Origin: Heliobacterium chlorum
GTDB taxonomy: Bacteria > Bacillota > Desulfitobacteriia > Heliobacteriales > Heliobacteriaceae
Assembly (NCBI RefSeq): GCF_014502795.1
Contig: NZ_JACVHF010000009.1
Location: forward strand, 1 to 64,000
Direction of reading: 5' to 3'
Length of the DNA stretch: 64,000 nucleotides
The notes under the pieces were generated by a model. That model was not told the DNA's origin. It searched no databases and saw nothing but the letters and a program-made list of their open reading frames with translations. This document shows, one piece after another, positions 16,768-24,906 of this stretch. The position numbers were made by a program, and so were the translations under genes. Position 1 is the stretch's first letter; each line of letters opens with the position of its first letter.

Positions 16768-16794
16768 TATATTATGTGAAACCCTTGAAAGGGT
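16768..16794 (-). promoter_or_regulatory. Sigma-K-type promoter before the CotS-like pair
   Basis: The minus strand has AC, 16 bp, CATAATATA, which fits AC-N16/17-CATAnnnTA exactly. It lies about 40 bp upstream of the start codon and just past the terminator of the activase gene. This supports late mother-cell (coat-stage) expression. Confidence 0.55.
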
Positions 16795-16796
16795 GA

Positions 16797-16837
16797 CAAA
16801 AAACCGCCCGGCACTCTAAGGGTGCATGAGCGGTTTT
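16797..16837 (-). terminator. Intrinsic terminator after the activase gene
   Basis: The minus strand has AAAACCGC, an inner GCACCC...GAGTGC stem, GCGGTTTTTTG. T-runs on both strands make it potentially bidirectional. Confidence 0.85.
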
Positions 16838-16881
16838 TGTGCCTTTTGTCTAGCTTAATGAAAAAGGTTCGTTTTCTAGGT

Positions 16882-17901
16882 TCACTGTCCTGCCGTCTGT
16901 ACCTGTGCCTCCGGCACTGTTTCACTTCGAGCCACTGCAAGGGCATTTTCCCATTTACCACAGCGGTCTCCCCAACGGGCCAACAGTTGACCGGCTTCCT
17001 GTATTTCGATAACTTCGCACAGGTTTGGGCAGTCGCCGCATTCCCAAGAGTTAGCGACGATCTGCTCTTCAGCCATAGAGAATCCTTTAAACTGGGTGAA
17101 TCCGCCGGCATGGTTGACCGTTTCCTGAGCCAGTAGTGCCGAGCCGACTGCGCCCATCACCTTGTGGTGCTCTGGGATGAATATTTCATGGCCTAATGCT
17201 TTTTCGAAGGCCTGGCGCATGCCAACATTGGCCGCAACACCGCCTTGGAACACCATCGGAGCCTCTAATTTTTTGCCTTTCCCCAAGTTATTTAAGAAGT
17301 TTCGCACCAGCGCCTCACAGAGACCGGCGACGATATCCGAGAGAGAGTGGCCCATCTGCTGCTTATGAATCATATCTGATTCGGCAAAGACGGAGCATCG
17401 TCCGGCGATGCGTACGGCATGGTTCGACTTGACAGCGAGTTCACCAAATTCTTCAATCGATATTTGCAGCCTTGCAGCTTGTTGGTCTAAGAAAGATCCC
17501 GTCCCGGCTGCACAGACCGTGTTCATGGAGAAGTCCGATACGACACCGTCTTTTAATAGTATGAGTTTTGAGTCCTGTCCGCCGATCTCCAAGATCGTCC
17601 GCACCCCTGGAACGAGACGGCTTGCGGCGACGGCATGGGCTGTAATCTCATTTTTTACTACATCAGCTCCGAGGACGACCGAGGCAAGGGTACGAGCAGA
17701 GCCAGTTGTACCGACACCGCCGATCTGGTGGTCTTCATAGCGCTCTGCCAGGTTGGCTAAGCCGCGCTGAATCGTCTCTAGTGGACGTCCCTGTGTCCGC
17801 AGGTAAAGGGCCTCTTTGACATCGCCCCATTTGTCGATTAAGACCAGGTTGGTCGAAACGGAACCTACGTCTACCCCGAGGTATAAGAGGTCTTTTACCA
17901 T
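16882..17901 (-). CDS. BadF/HgdC-type CoA-dehydratase activase (ASKHA ATPase with Fe-S cluster)
   Basis: The protein has 339 residues. The ASKHA ATP-binding motifs are 'GVDVGSVSTNLVLID' (residue 9), 'GGVGTTGSART' (61) and 'EIGGQDSKLI' (105). Two cysteines, C130 in 'NTVCAAGTGSFLDQQ' and C169 in 'GRCSVFAESDMIHKQQ', are 39 residues apart, the same spacing as the cluster ligands of HgdC. In that family a dimer holds one [4Fe-4S] between subunits and drives ATP-dependent electron transfer. A C-terminal extension has four more cysteines ('CGDCPNLC', 'GDRCGKW'), possibly another metal site. It is the last gene of spoVAE-spoVAF-DUF2229-type-dehydratase-like-activase. Its substrate here is unknown. 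Confidence 0.85.
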   Translation of the reverse strand: MVKDLLYLGVDVGSVSTNLVLIDKWGDVKEALYLRTQGRPLETIQRGLANLAERYEDHQIGGVGTTGSARTLASVVLGADVVKNEITAHAVAASRLVPGVRTILEIGGQDSKLILLKDGVVSDFSMNTVCAAGTGSFLDQQAARLQISIEEFGELAVKSNHAVRIAGRCSVFAESDMIHKQQMGHSLSDIVAGLCEALVRNFLNNLGKGKKLEAPMVFQGGVAANVGMRQAFEKALGHEIFIPEHHKVMGAVGSALLAQETVNHAGGFTQFKGFSMAEEQIVANSWECGDCPNLCEVIEIQEAGQLLARWGDRCGKWENALAVARSETVPEAQVQTAGQ

Positions 17902-17985
17902 GGAACGTTCTCCTTCATACGAAATCTCAAACTAACAAAGAAGATGTAGATTGCTAAGCGTAAACAGTGTTTGTAGATCCAGAAG

Positions 17986-19089
17986 CTATCCCTGCAACCC
18001 CGATTCGACCTGAATCCGTTTACGCCGTTCAAGCATGTCTACAAAAGCTTCGAGGCGAGTCATCAGTCCCGCTTCGCCAGTCTGTTCGTCTACGTAGATG
18101 GTTAAAACAGGGATGTGAAAATCTTTTTCTACGTTCGGCATGATAGACTGAGCGACAATCTCAGGCATACAGGTCAACGGACCTACCTGGATGACACCAT
18201 CATAGCCTTGCTGGGCATATTCGATAGTCGCACCGATCGATTCCTGACCATGGCCGCCCACCATACAGTTCAAGTAAGGCTGAGCTCTCTTACGGGTAAG
18301 CTTGTGCCCCTTGACCGGCAACAGCCCTTTAAGCAGATGTTCGTTTACCCATTCACTCAGATAGATAGACCGGCTCACTTCGGCACCGAGGCGGCCCAAG
18401 TTCTTCTCCATAAAGCCGTTAGAGCTCGGTTCAAGCAGTGTATAGATCTCGCCGACGATGCCGATACGAATCGGACGTTTTAGATGATCCAGAGGCAGCG
18501 AACGCATTTTTGTCAAATACTCATCGCGGCACTGCACGATTTCCTTGGGAGTGGTAGCTTGGTCGATCGCTTGACATCCCTGGGCGTAGACCCGGTCCAC
18601 ATCACCCCGCTGCAGCTCCCGGCAACGTATGCGCGAAGCCGCTCGCTCCAGGTCATCGAGGGCTTCGCACTTGGCAAAGGCGAAACGAATGGCTTTTACC
18701 ACTCGCCACCAGGAGTTCGACCCGGTGAGGGTGCGGAGACGTTTAAGGAGTTCACCGATATGGTTATCGGGCGGCTCCAGAACGATCATATTCAAGTTGA
18801 CCCCGAGGTCGTTGAGAATTTCCCGCTGGACCTGATTGTAATAGCCAAAGCGGCAAGGTCCGATCCCACCGGCCATGAGCACCGTGTCGGCTCCCTTCTC
18901 GGCAGCTTCTAAAAAATTGCCGATATTAATCTTTAAGGGCAAACAGGCCGACTCGGGGGCATGCTGTACCCCCAAAGAGAGCGTTCGCTTTGTGATGGGC
19001 GGCGGCGGGATGAATTCGATATTCAGCTCTTTTAATAGGGCTTTAATGACGATGGACATATTGCCCATGTGGGGGAAGGTGACTTTCAT
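17986..19089 (-). CDS. 2-hydroxyacyl-CoA dehydratase-related protein (COG3581-type, double-cubane-like)
   Basis: The protein has 367 residues. It begins 'MKVTFPHMGNMSIVIKALL' and has conserved cysteines at 'ESACLPLK' (about residue 49), 'GGIGPCRFGYY' (about 79), and 'GPLTCMPEIV' near residue 305 followed by 'VLTIYVDEQTGEAG'. These patterns match the family often fused to the activase and to DUF2229 in Clostridia and related to double-cubane cluster proteins. A role as Fe-S electron acceptor or reductase partner of the activase is inferred. ATG with GAGGCGACC upstream. It lies between its two partner genes. Confidence 0.82.
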   Translation of the reverse strand: MKVTFPHMGNMSIVIKALLKELNIEFIPPPPITKRTLSLGVQHAPESACLPLKINIGNFLEAAEKGADTVLMAGGIGPCRFGYYNQVQREILNDLGVNLNMIVLEPPDNHIGELLKRLRTLTGSNSWWRVVKAIRFAFAKCEALDDLERAASRIRCRELQRGDVDRVYAQGCQAIDQATTPKEIVQCRDEYLTKMRSLPLDHLKRPIRIGIVGEIYTLLEPSSNGFMEKNLGRLGAEVSRSIYLSEWVNEHLLKGLLPVKGHKLTRKRAQPYLNCMVGGHGQESIGATIEYAQQGYDGVIQVGPLTCMPEIVAQSIMPNVEKDFHIPVLTIYVDEQTGEAGLMTRLEAFVDMLERRKRIQVESGLQG

Positions 19090-19138
19090 ATGGTCGCCTC
19101 AACAGTTATTTCTTTTATTCCGGATATTTCTTTCCCAA

Positions 19139-20233
19139 TTACGCTTTGGCCGACAGCAAATGTCCTTCCTTCTGCCGCATAATCAAGTCTAGGAAAGCTT
19201 CGATTCTGGTTACCACGCCGGCTTCACCGGTGTGTTCATCGATGGTCAGCAGTAGATAGGGGACTTGACCAAGACGGCGAGCATGACGTTCCACCATCTC
19301 TCCGATCATGCTGTCTGGACCGCAACCGAAGGCGGCCACGTAGATGAGGCCGTCGATCGGTTCGTTCATGAGATGAAGGGAACTTCCAAGCAATTTCTGA
19401 CCGAAGGACCAAAAGAGCCGTTTGGGGAGAATGCGGGTCGCCTGGCGGCACTTTTCATCATCCATCGCCAGCGGGGTAATCACCCGAACACCTTTTGCCT
19501 TCAACCGGCCTAGTAGATTCATGCTGGTAAAGGAATCGAATAACTGATACGAATGGCCCATAACAGCGATGTGGGGGCCTCCAGAAGGAATTGATTCCCG
19601 TCGCTTGGTGCTCCTCGGCAGAACCCCCCCCGGTTCAAGAGCCCGTCCACTTTTTTCCCAGATCGCTAGGGCTGATGGCGGGTATTCCCCCTGTATCAAA
19701 CGATGCTCAAAATCCTTTTGGGCTTTCCAGGCAATTTTCTGGGCCTCTCGAATCCGCAAGCGGGAAAAACCAAGTTCTTCAGCCGCTTCCGTTAAAGCCT
19801 TATCCCAGCCGCCGCCCGAAAGCCGACTGTTCACGTTCGCCACCAGCATCTGGGGGTAGGTTGAGTCAAAGGCAGCGGCACCTCGCAGCATATCGGGAAT
19901 GCCGAGAAATTTCGGGCATAAGTAGGTCTTCGATTGGACGCTGATCATGCGGGGCACGAAGACATAGTCTGCTTTCCCGGAAAGAGCCTTCACGTGACCG
20001 TAGTACAGTTTTACAGGTAAGCAGGCCTCGTCGACAGAGGCCTTCACTCCTTGATCCAAGATAACTTTGTTCGTTACTGCTGATAAAACAACGCTGCATC
20101 CAAGGCCTTCAAAAAAAGCTCGCCATAGTGGCAAGTATTCGTAGTAACCCAGGGCACGAGGGATTCCGATAATCGGTGGGCGCTCCGCTTCCACTTTGGT
20201 CGGACTTAAGGTGAGAACCGAGGTGATTTTCAC
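19139..20233 (-). CDS. DUF2229/COG3580-type protein, partner of the CoA-dehydratase activase
   Basis: The protein has 364 residues. 'PPIIGIPRALGYYEYLPLWR' near residue 20 and 'DEACLPVKLYYGHV' near 71 are typical, and cysteines recur in 'SKTYLCPKFLGIPD' and 'YVAAFGCGPDSM', probable Fe-S ligands; 'TIDEHTGEAGVVTRIEAF' near the C-terminus parallels the COG3581-type neighbour. I start it at GTG 20233 (GGGAGG, nine bases upstream), which overlaps the spoVAF stop as GTGA; the longer frame from 20266 has no ribosome binding site. Translational coupling to spoVAF ties this Fe-S set to sporulation expression. Biochemical role unknown. Confidence 0.82.
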   Translation of the reverse strand: MKITSVLTLSPTKVEAERPPIIGIPRALGYYEYLPLWRAFFEGLGCSVVLSAVTNKVILDQGVKASVDEACLPVKLYYGHVKALSGKADYVFVPRMISVQSKTYLCPKFLGIPDMLRGAAAFDSTYPQMLVANVNSRLSGGGWDKALTEAAEELGFSRLRIREAQKIAWKAQKDFEHRLIQGEYPPSALAIWEKSGRALEPGGVLPRSTKRRESIPSGGPHIAVMGHSYQLFDSFTSMNLLGRLKAKGVRVITPLAMDDEKCRQATRILPKRLFWSFGQKLLGSSLHLMNEPIDGLIYVAAFGCGPDSMIGEMVERHARRLGQVPYLLLTIDEHTGEAGVVTRIEAFLDLIMRQKEGHLLSAKA

Positions 20234-22026
20234 CGTTTTTTGCCTCCCATTTTTGTCTTGAACCAAGTCCAGAGCCCTCGTCTATGGTGGCGCCAACGAG
20301 GAGAGCCTAAGCTTTGTTCATTATCCTGATTTGGAGCCTCTTTTTTCGAGGCTCCTATCATCGGGATGACTTTAGAATCATTTTTTTTTACCTTATTGAC
20401 TTTTTCCCGTTCCGTCTTACTCGGTTTTTGGCCTTTGCCCTGTTGGTTTTTTCGGGTCTGAGGGGTGCCTTGCGCTGTACCGCCAGCGGCGCCCGCGTAA
20501 GCATCGGGCAGACGATCATAGTCAATGGGATCAAGAATCTGCGGACGAAGACGCTTTGCCGGTACAGGTGCACGTAACAGTGCCACAGGGATCATCTTGG
20601 CGTTGATCGGTGCTAAGGGCCAGAAGTAAGGTTTACCAAAAGACCTTGTCCGGATGACCAGGACCAGAAAAGCCAAGATACCGATCAGCAATCCAATCCA
20701 GCTAAAGGCAGCCGTCATCAGAATGAGAAATAGACGAACGAGTCGATTGGCCTGCCCTAACTCATAAGAGGGGGTGGCGAAGGATCCTACAGCTGCCACA
20801 GCCAAATACAAGATGATTTCGGGGTTGAAAAGTCCTACATTGATGGCGACCTCACCGATCATGAAAGCCGCAATTAGACCGAGAGCTGTGGCGAGCGGCG
20901 TCGGTGTGTGGATCGCTGCCATCCGCAGCATATCTAAGCCGAATTCAGCGATAAGCACTTGGGCGAGAATCGGAACATTTCCCATTTTCTTAGGCCCGAT
21001 GAAGGCCAGCCCCGGCGGTAACAATGTCGGATTTAAGGTGACGAGAACCCATAGGGGTAACACGAATAGAGACGCGAAAATCGCCGCGTAACGAACGATC
21101 CGCAAATAGATCCCAACCGGGGGATTTTGACGGTACTCCTCAGCATGTTCGAGGTGATGAAAAACCGTTACCGGCGCGATCATGACGGATGGCGACGTAT
21201 CACACATGACGAGCACGTGCCCTTCGAGAAGGTGTTGGGCTGCCACGTCCGGTCTTTCCGTATAACGCACACGGGGATAGGGGTTCCAATCGTTTCCTGT
21301 GATGAACTCTTCCAGTGTTTTTTCAGCCATTGGTAGTCCGTCAATATCAATGCTGTTGACGCGTTCCATGATCTCATCAATCAGATGGGGGTCAGCAATA
21401 TCCTCAATATAAGCGATACAAACGTCTGTCTGCGAACGACGGCCCACTTGAGTCAATTTAAAACGGAGTCGGGGATCTCGGATCCGGCGGCGTATCAAAG
21501 CTGTATTCGTAACGATAGTCTCTGTAAAGCCATCACGACTGCCTCGGACGACCCGCTCAATATCTGGTTCCTCAGGCTGTCTGGCTGGCATTTGGCGGGC
21601 TTCGACAATTACTGCTTCTTTTTCGCCGTCAAAAAGAATAGCGATCCGCCCAGATAGGATGTGATAGTAAATTTGGCGAACCTTAGACTCTTTCGTCACC
21701 TGTAAATAAAAAAGGTAACGGTCTACGAGACGGTCAATAATGAATTGCTCTTTTTCTTTAGCGTCTTTTTCGAAATCATCCAGACTGCGCATGATCTGGA
21801 GCATATCGAGATCTTTTGTAAAACCATTGACGTAGTATAAAGCCGCCTTCCGGCCGGCAAGATCCATCTTTCGACAGCCTACATCAAAGCCCACATTTAC
21901 ACCCAGTTCCGAATCGATTTGCATCAGATTCGTCTGTAAGTCATCGCTAATCTTGGCTTCAGAAAACTCCGGTTCTTTTACTTTGTGGGAAGCGCCGGCT
22001 CCTTGGGCTCTGTCTCTCTCATCCAT
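20230..22026 (-). CDS. spoVAF: Spore germinant-receptor A-type membrane protein (SpoVAF)
   Basis: The protein has 598 residues of the GerA/SpoVAF family. A soluble N-terminal domain (to about residue 290) contains 'GFDVGCRKMDLAGRKAALYY' and 'YIEDIADPHLIDEIMERV'. About four or five membrane spans follow ('YAAIFASLFVLPLWVLV', 'TPTPLATALGLIAAFMIGEV', 'LFLILMTAAFSWIGLLIGIL'). Family members sit in the spore inner membrane and act in germination or in calcium-dipicolinate channel function. A 90-residue basic tail rich in Lys/Gln/Arg is longer than usual. AGGAG lies seven bases before the ATG. It starts 11 bp after the spoVAE-type gene. Confidence 0.9.
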   Translation of the reverse strand: MDERDRAQGAGASHKVKEPEFSEAKISDDLQTNLMQIDSELGVNVGFDVGCRKMDLAGRKAALYYVNGFTKDLDMLQIMRSLDDFEKDAKEKEQFIIDRLVDRYLFYLQVTKESKVRQIYYHILSGRIAILFDGEKEAVIVEARQMPARQPEEPDIERVVRGSRDGFTETIVTNTALIRRRIRDPRLRFKLTQVGRRSQTDVCIAYIEDIADPHLIDEIMERVNSIDIDGLPMAEKTLEEFITGNDWNPYPRVRYTERPDVAAQHLLEGHVLVMCDTSPSVMIAPVTVFHHLEHAEEYRQNPPVGIYLRIVRYAAIFASLFVLPLWVLVTLNPTLLPPGLAFIGPKKMGNVPILAQVLIAEFGLDMLRMAAIHTPTPLATALGLIAAFMIGEVAINVGLFNPEIILYLAVAAVGSFATPSYELGQANRLVRLFLILMTAAFSWIGLLIGILAFLVLVIRTRSFGKPYFWPLAPINAKMIPVALLRAPVPAKRLRPQILDPIDYDRLPDAYAGAAGGTAQGTPQTRKNQQGKGQKPSKTEREKVNKVKKNDSKVIPMIGASKKEAPNQDNEQSLGSPRWRHHRRGLWTWFKTKMGGKKR

Positions 22027-22036
22027 GCTGTAACTC

Positions 22037-22615
22037 CTATTCCATGGATTCCGCCCTGCGCAGGATTTCCCGGAGGGCTTTTGTCGTTATCGGCGCACCA
22101 AAACGCACATGGTCGGCGCCTTGCATTTTTCCGATATCACCCGTGCCGACGATGACCGGAACGGATAGATTGCTTAAAGTCTCCACAGTGTCTCCTTCGA
22201 GATAGCGGTGACCTTCCGGTTCTGGATAGCCGTTTTTGTCGACGGGTCCAGGCCAAACTCGACCATGACGGTCGATGGAGGCATGAACTTCGACGCCTTC
22301 TGCACCGATCGTGTTGGAGGCGACAGCAACGGCACCGATCACCTGAATCCGAGGATCCTCTGCCAGTTCCTGTAAAGCTTGTTCTCCTGCACCCATACCG
22401 ACGACACCACGGTCATCAACCATCACTACCACAGGATCATGAGGTGTGGATAAGATTTTTTTGGCAATTATTTTTCCGCTTAACGGTGTGGGATTGCCTG
22501 CTGAGAGGGAAATGCACCGACCGCCAATGTTCCGGGTGGCAATCTCGATGGCTTTCTTGGCTACACGGTCGCCATCGGTGATCACGATGACCCGTCGTTT
22601 CTTGGTTTTTCCCAT
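22037..22615 (-). CDS. spoVAE: Stage V sporulation protein AE (SpoVAEA-type)
   Basis: The protein has 192 residues and opens 'KKRRVIVITDGDRVAKKAIE', the hallmark of the cytosolic SpoVAEA family. 'PVVVMVDDRGVVGMGAGEQAL' near residue 68 and 'VHASIDRHGRVWPGPVDKNGYP' region near 118 are also typical. In Bacillus it belongs to the forespore spoVA operon for dipicolinate uptake. Here no spoVAC, spoVAD or spoVAEB genes lie next to it. ATG with AAGGAG upstream. It is the first gene of a unit that continues with spoVAF and the three Fe-S genes. Confidence 0.9.
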   Translation of the reverse strand: MGKTKKRRVIVITDGDRVAKKAIEIATRNIGGRCISLSAGNPTPLSGKIIAKKILSTPHDPVVVMVDDRGVVGMGAGEQALQELAEDPRIQVIGAVAVASNTIGAEGVEVHASIDRHGRVWPGPVDKNGYPEPEGHRYLEGDTVETLSNLSVPVIVGTGDIGKMQGADHVRFGAPITTKALREILRRAESME

Positions 22616-22667
22616 CCTTCGCTCCTTATCATTACAGACTGCTGCCGAGACCGCCCGCTCCTTCTTG

Positions 22668-22698
22668 TATTATTGAATGATTTACTAGGCTTTTATAC
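22668..22698 (-). promoter_or_regulatory. Possible forespore (sigma-F/G-like) promoter of spoVAE
   Basis: The minus strand has GTATA, 18 bp, CAATAATA. It resembles, but does not exactly match, the GnATA-N18-CATnnTA forespore consensus. Position just after a terminator and about 50 bp before spoVAE is suitable. Confidence 0.25.
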
Positions 22699-22740
22699 CA
22701 AAAAGAAAGACCACCCTCGTCTTTTCGAACTTGGGCAGTC
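22698..22740 (-). terminator. Intrinsic terminator of the spoIIA/sigF operon
   Basis: The minus strand has GACTGCCC, a 16-nt loop, GGGTGGTC and then TTTCTTTTTGG. It separates sigF and the 66-codon gene from spoVAE. Confidence 0.8.
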
Positions 22741-22789
22741 TCTGCTTATTTTCCATCGAGTGATTCGCTCATTTTTTAGCTAACCATCG

Positions 22790-22990
22790 CTAAGAAGGCT
22801 TTGTTTTAATGGGGAATAAAGGATAAGTGTGTGCATATCGAACCGTTTGAGCCGTTTTTACCAATAAAGACTCCTTGGGAGGCTTATTTCTCTGCCATAA
22901 CCACCATATCCCTAGACCGAAAAGCACAAGGAACATTATGATTCCCAGGACCCATGTGCGTTTTTTGGGGCGAATCATATGCATCACCAT
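22790..22990 (-). CDS. Small single-pass membrane protein downstream of sigF
   Basis: The predicted 66 residues have a basic start ('RPKKRTW'), one membrane span ('VLGIIMFLVLFGLGIWWLW') and a short tail. It lies between sigF and the operon terminator, on the same strand, so it would be cotranscribed with sigF. The ribosome binding site is weak (AAATGGTG); several ATG/GTG codons compete. Plausible sporulation-time membrane peptide; no family recognised. Confidence 0.5.
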   Translation of the reverse strand: MVMHMIRPKKRTWVLGIIMFLVLFGLGIWWLWQRNKPPKESLLVKTAQTVRYAHTYPLFPIKTKPS

Positions 22991-23087
22991 TTCGGGAGTA
23001 TGCCGGGGAAGTCGAATTCGAACTGCTACGTTTCCGCTATCTTTAAGCTAACCTATTTAGGTTGCAGCTATTCTCCCTTTATGTTTT

Positions 23088-23897
23088 TTATCCTCCGCTA
23101 CCGTCGCCCGGGGGAGCCACATCATCGGGATAGTCTAACATGTCGCGAATCTTCTTTAAGGCGGCACGCTCAATCCGTGAGATCTGGACTTGGGATAAAC
23201 CGATGAGGTTTGCCACTTCAGTCTGGGTCTTGTCTTCAAAGAAACGCATCTGCAAGATCTCCCGCTCCCGCGGTGATAAGCGAGAGAGGACATCTTTAAG
23301 GGCCAAATGATCGAACCAGTTGGTCTCTTCGGCATTATTAGAAGCGAGTTGGTCGAGAAGAAAAATGGGATCGCCGTCATCTTGATACAATGTTTCGTGG
23401 ATCGAAGTGGGAGCCTGCACCGCTTCTAACGCCTCGATCACGTCTTCCACAGGGATATTCATGGCCAAGGCGATTTCGGGCACTGTAGGTTCCCGCCCTA
23501 GTGTGCCGTTCAACTCTTGGCGGATCCGATGAACCCGCTGGGCCACTTCCTTGTAGGATCGGCTGACCTTGATCGGGCTGTCATCCCGCAGAAAGCGCCG
23601 GATTTCACCGATGATCATCGGTACGGCATAGGTGCTGAAGCGTACGTTATAGGATAAATCAAACTTGTCGATGGCCTTGATGAGACCGATCGTGCCGATT
23701 TGAAAGAGATCTTCCAATTCATAACCTCGATGTTGGAAACGCTGGACCAGGTTAAAGACGAGGCGTAGGTTACACTGGATTAAGCGCTCCCGTGCTTCGC
23801 TGTCTCCATTCTGGGCAAGTTTAAGCAGGCAAGTCGTCTCCGCCTCACCTAACAGAGGAAATCGAGGAAGGTTCATCTCTGAAAGCCGTTGATTCAT
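23088..23897 (-). CDS. sigF: RNA polymerase sigma factor sigma-F (first forespore sigma)
   Basis: The protein has 269 residues. Region 2 includes 'LVFNLVQRFQHRGYELEDLF' and 'GTIGLIKAIDKFDLSYNVRF' with 'STYAVPMIIGEIRRFLRDD', and region 4 has 'LSPREREILQMRFFEDKTQT' and the helix-turn-helix 'EVANLIGLSQVQISRIERAA'. It directs forespore transcription just after polar septation and is held inactive by SpoIIAB. I use the ATG at 23897 since AAGGGG lies six bases upstream. It is the third gene of spoIIAA-spoIIAB-sigF, 10 bp after spoIIAB. The short acidic/Gly tail 'DVAPPGDGSGG' is unremarkable. Confidence 0.97.
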   Translation of the reverse strand: MNQRLSEMNLPRFPLLGEAETTCLLKLAQNGDSEARERLIQCNLRLVFNLVQRFQHRGYELEDLFQIGTIGLIKAIDKFDLSYNVRFSTYAVPMIIGEIRRFLRDDSPIKVSRSYKEVAQRVHRIRQELNGTLGREPTVPEIALAMNIPVEDVIEALEAVQAPTSIHETLYQDDGDPIFLLDQLASNNAEETNWFDHLALKDVLSRLSPREREILQMRFFEDKTQTEVANLIGLSQVQISRIERAALKKIRDMLDYPDDVAPPGDGSGG

Positions 23898-23907
23898 GGT
23901 GGTCCCC

Positions 23908-24348
23908 TTACTGGACGGCACGCATCGCTTGTAGGGATGCTTTAAACATCCGCACCCGCGTTCCGCGGCCCACTTGAGAGTCTACTTCCAGTTTATCCAT
24001 AAATGACTTCATAAAGACAAAACCCATGCCCATTCGTTCCGGAAGTGTCGAAAAAGCCGGTTCCATGGCCTTCTCCACATCTTGAATTCCTCGACCGTAG
24101 TCCTCGACGATGATCTCCAGTCCTTGCGGTTCTGCTGTGATCGTCAGATAAACCAAGCCATTGGATCGATTTTGATAGCCGTGGAGGACCGCATTGGAGA
24201 CTGCTTCCGATACTGCGACTTTTACATCGTCCACATCGGTGAGGGTAAAGTCCATGTTCGCCAACATCGTGCCGACGACAACCCGGGCGAGAGCCACATT
24301 ATCGGGGATACTGGGAAACTCCAGCTTGACCGTATTTTTATGTTTCAA
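23908..24348 (-). CDS. spoIIAB: Anti-sigma-F factor / serine kinase SpoIIAB
   Basis: The protein has 146 residues of the GHKL ATPase fold. The N box is 'VAVSEAVSNAVLHGY' near residue 45, the G1 box 'VEDYGRGIQDVEKAM' near 81, and the G2 region 'RMGMGFVFMKSFMD' near 105. It binds and inhibits sigma-F and phosphorylates SpoIIAA. The start is TTG in a TTGA overlap with the spoIIAA stop, preceded by GGAAGGAGGG, so the two are translationally coupled and made in near-equal amounts. Confidence 0.97.
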   Translation of the reverse strand: MKHKNTVKLEFPSIPDNVALARVVVGTMLANMDFTLTDVDDVKVAVSEAVSNAVLHGYQNRSNGLVYLTITAEPQGLEIIVEDYGRGIQDVEKAMEPAFSTLPERMGMGFVFMKSFMDKLEVDSQVGRGTRVRMFKASLQAMRAVQ

Positions 24349-24698
24349 CCCTGCTTCCCTCCTTCCAAAGCCTTTAAGGCCTCCGACTCATTGGCAAAGC
24401 CGCTCATCACTTTGTACATACCGGACAAATCCAAAATGCGATGAACAGATCGATTCGGTCCGGCTAAGGCCACCGTTCCGCCTTGCGCCTTTACCTTTTT
24501 GTACCTTCCCAAGATAAAGCCGATGCCGGAACTATCGATAAAGTCGACTCCCCGCAAATTGAATAGGAGGTGTTTTACTCGCTGCCTGTCCAACTCTTTA
24601 TCCAGGCGAGGCCGCAAGTTATCGCTTACCCTCAGGTCCAGTTCACCATAGAGGCGAACGACCAAAGTCTCACCGGACAAACTGGCATCTAAATCCAC
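24345..24698 (-). CDS. spoIIAA: Anti-anti-sigma factor SpoIIAA
   Basis: The protein has 117 residues, a single STAS domain. The phosphorylated-serine motif 'FIDSSGIGFILGRY' places the target serine at S56/S57, and 'LAGPNRSVHRILDLSGM' follows near residue 80. Unphosphorylated SpoIIAA frees sigma-F from SpoIIAB; SpoIIE resets it. GTG start. It is the first gene of the spoIIA operon, behind a sigma-H-like promoter with a Spo0A-box-like -10. Confidence 0.97.
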   Translation of the reverse strand: MDLDASLSGETLVVRLYGELDLRVSDNLRPRLDKELDRQRVKHLLFNLRGVDFIDSSGIGFILGRYKKVKAQGGTVALAGPNRSVHRILDLSGMYKVMSGFANESEALKALEGGKQG

Positions 24699-24748
24699 CT
24701 AGGGTCACCGTCCTTTTTATGCCCAAAGATTACCTTATATATCATTCC

Positions 24749-24775
24749 CTTCGACGACGATTTGGGAATTCCTTC
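24749..24775 (-). promoter_or_regulatory. Sigma-H-type promoter of the spoIIA operon with 0A-box-like -10
   Basis: The minus strand has GAAGGAATT (exact RnAGGAwWW), 11 bp, GTCGAAG (RnnGAAT with the last base changed). The -10 overlaps CGTCGAA, one mismatch from the Spo0A box TGTCGAA. The spo0A gene at 42.6 kb has the same layout. Confidence 0.55.
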
Positions 24776-24794
24776 CTCTAGGTGGTATGAGGAA

Positions 24795-24824
24795 TAAAAT
24801 TATAGGTACGGCATAGGCCGTACC
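24795..24824 (-). terminator. Hairpin terminator after dacF
   Basis: The minus strand has GGTACGGC, CTAT, GCCGTACC and a T-rich TATAATTTTATT. It lies 80 bp past the dacF stop and before the spoIIA promoter. Confidence 0.65.
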
Positions 24825-24906
24825 TGCAATGACGATATTTTACAGTTGACGGATATATCCCTTGAATAACTACGAAGTGTACTGTTACCATAAGCGGCTT
24901 GCTAGC

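Noticed and set aside
16578-17111. 177-codon minus-strand frame bridging the CotS-like and activase genes
   Set aside because: It overlaps two clear genes and a terminator in another frame.
24744-24775. Alternative sigma-H reading of the spoIIA promoter with AGGGAAT as -10
   Set aside because: The spacer would be 16 bp; GTCGAAG gives the required 11 bp and matches the spo0A promoter.
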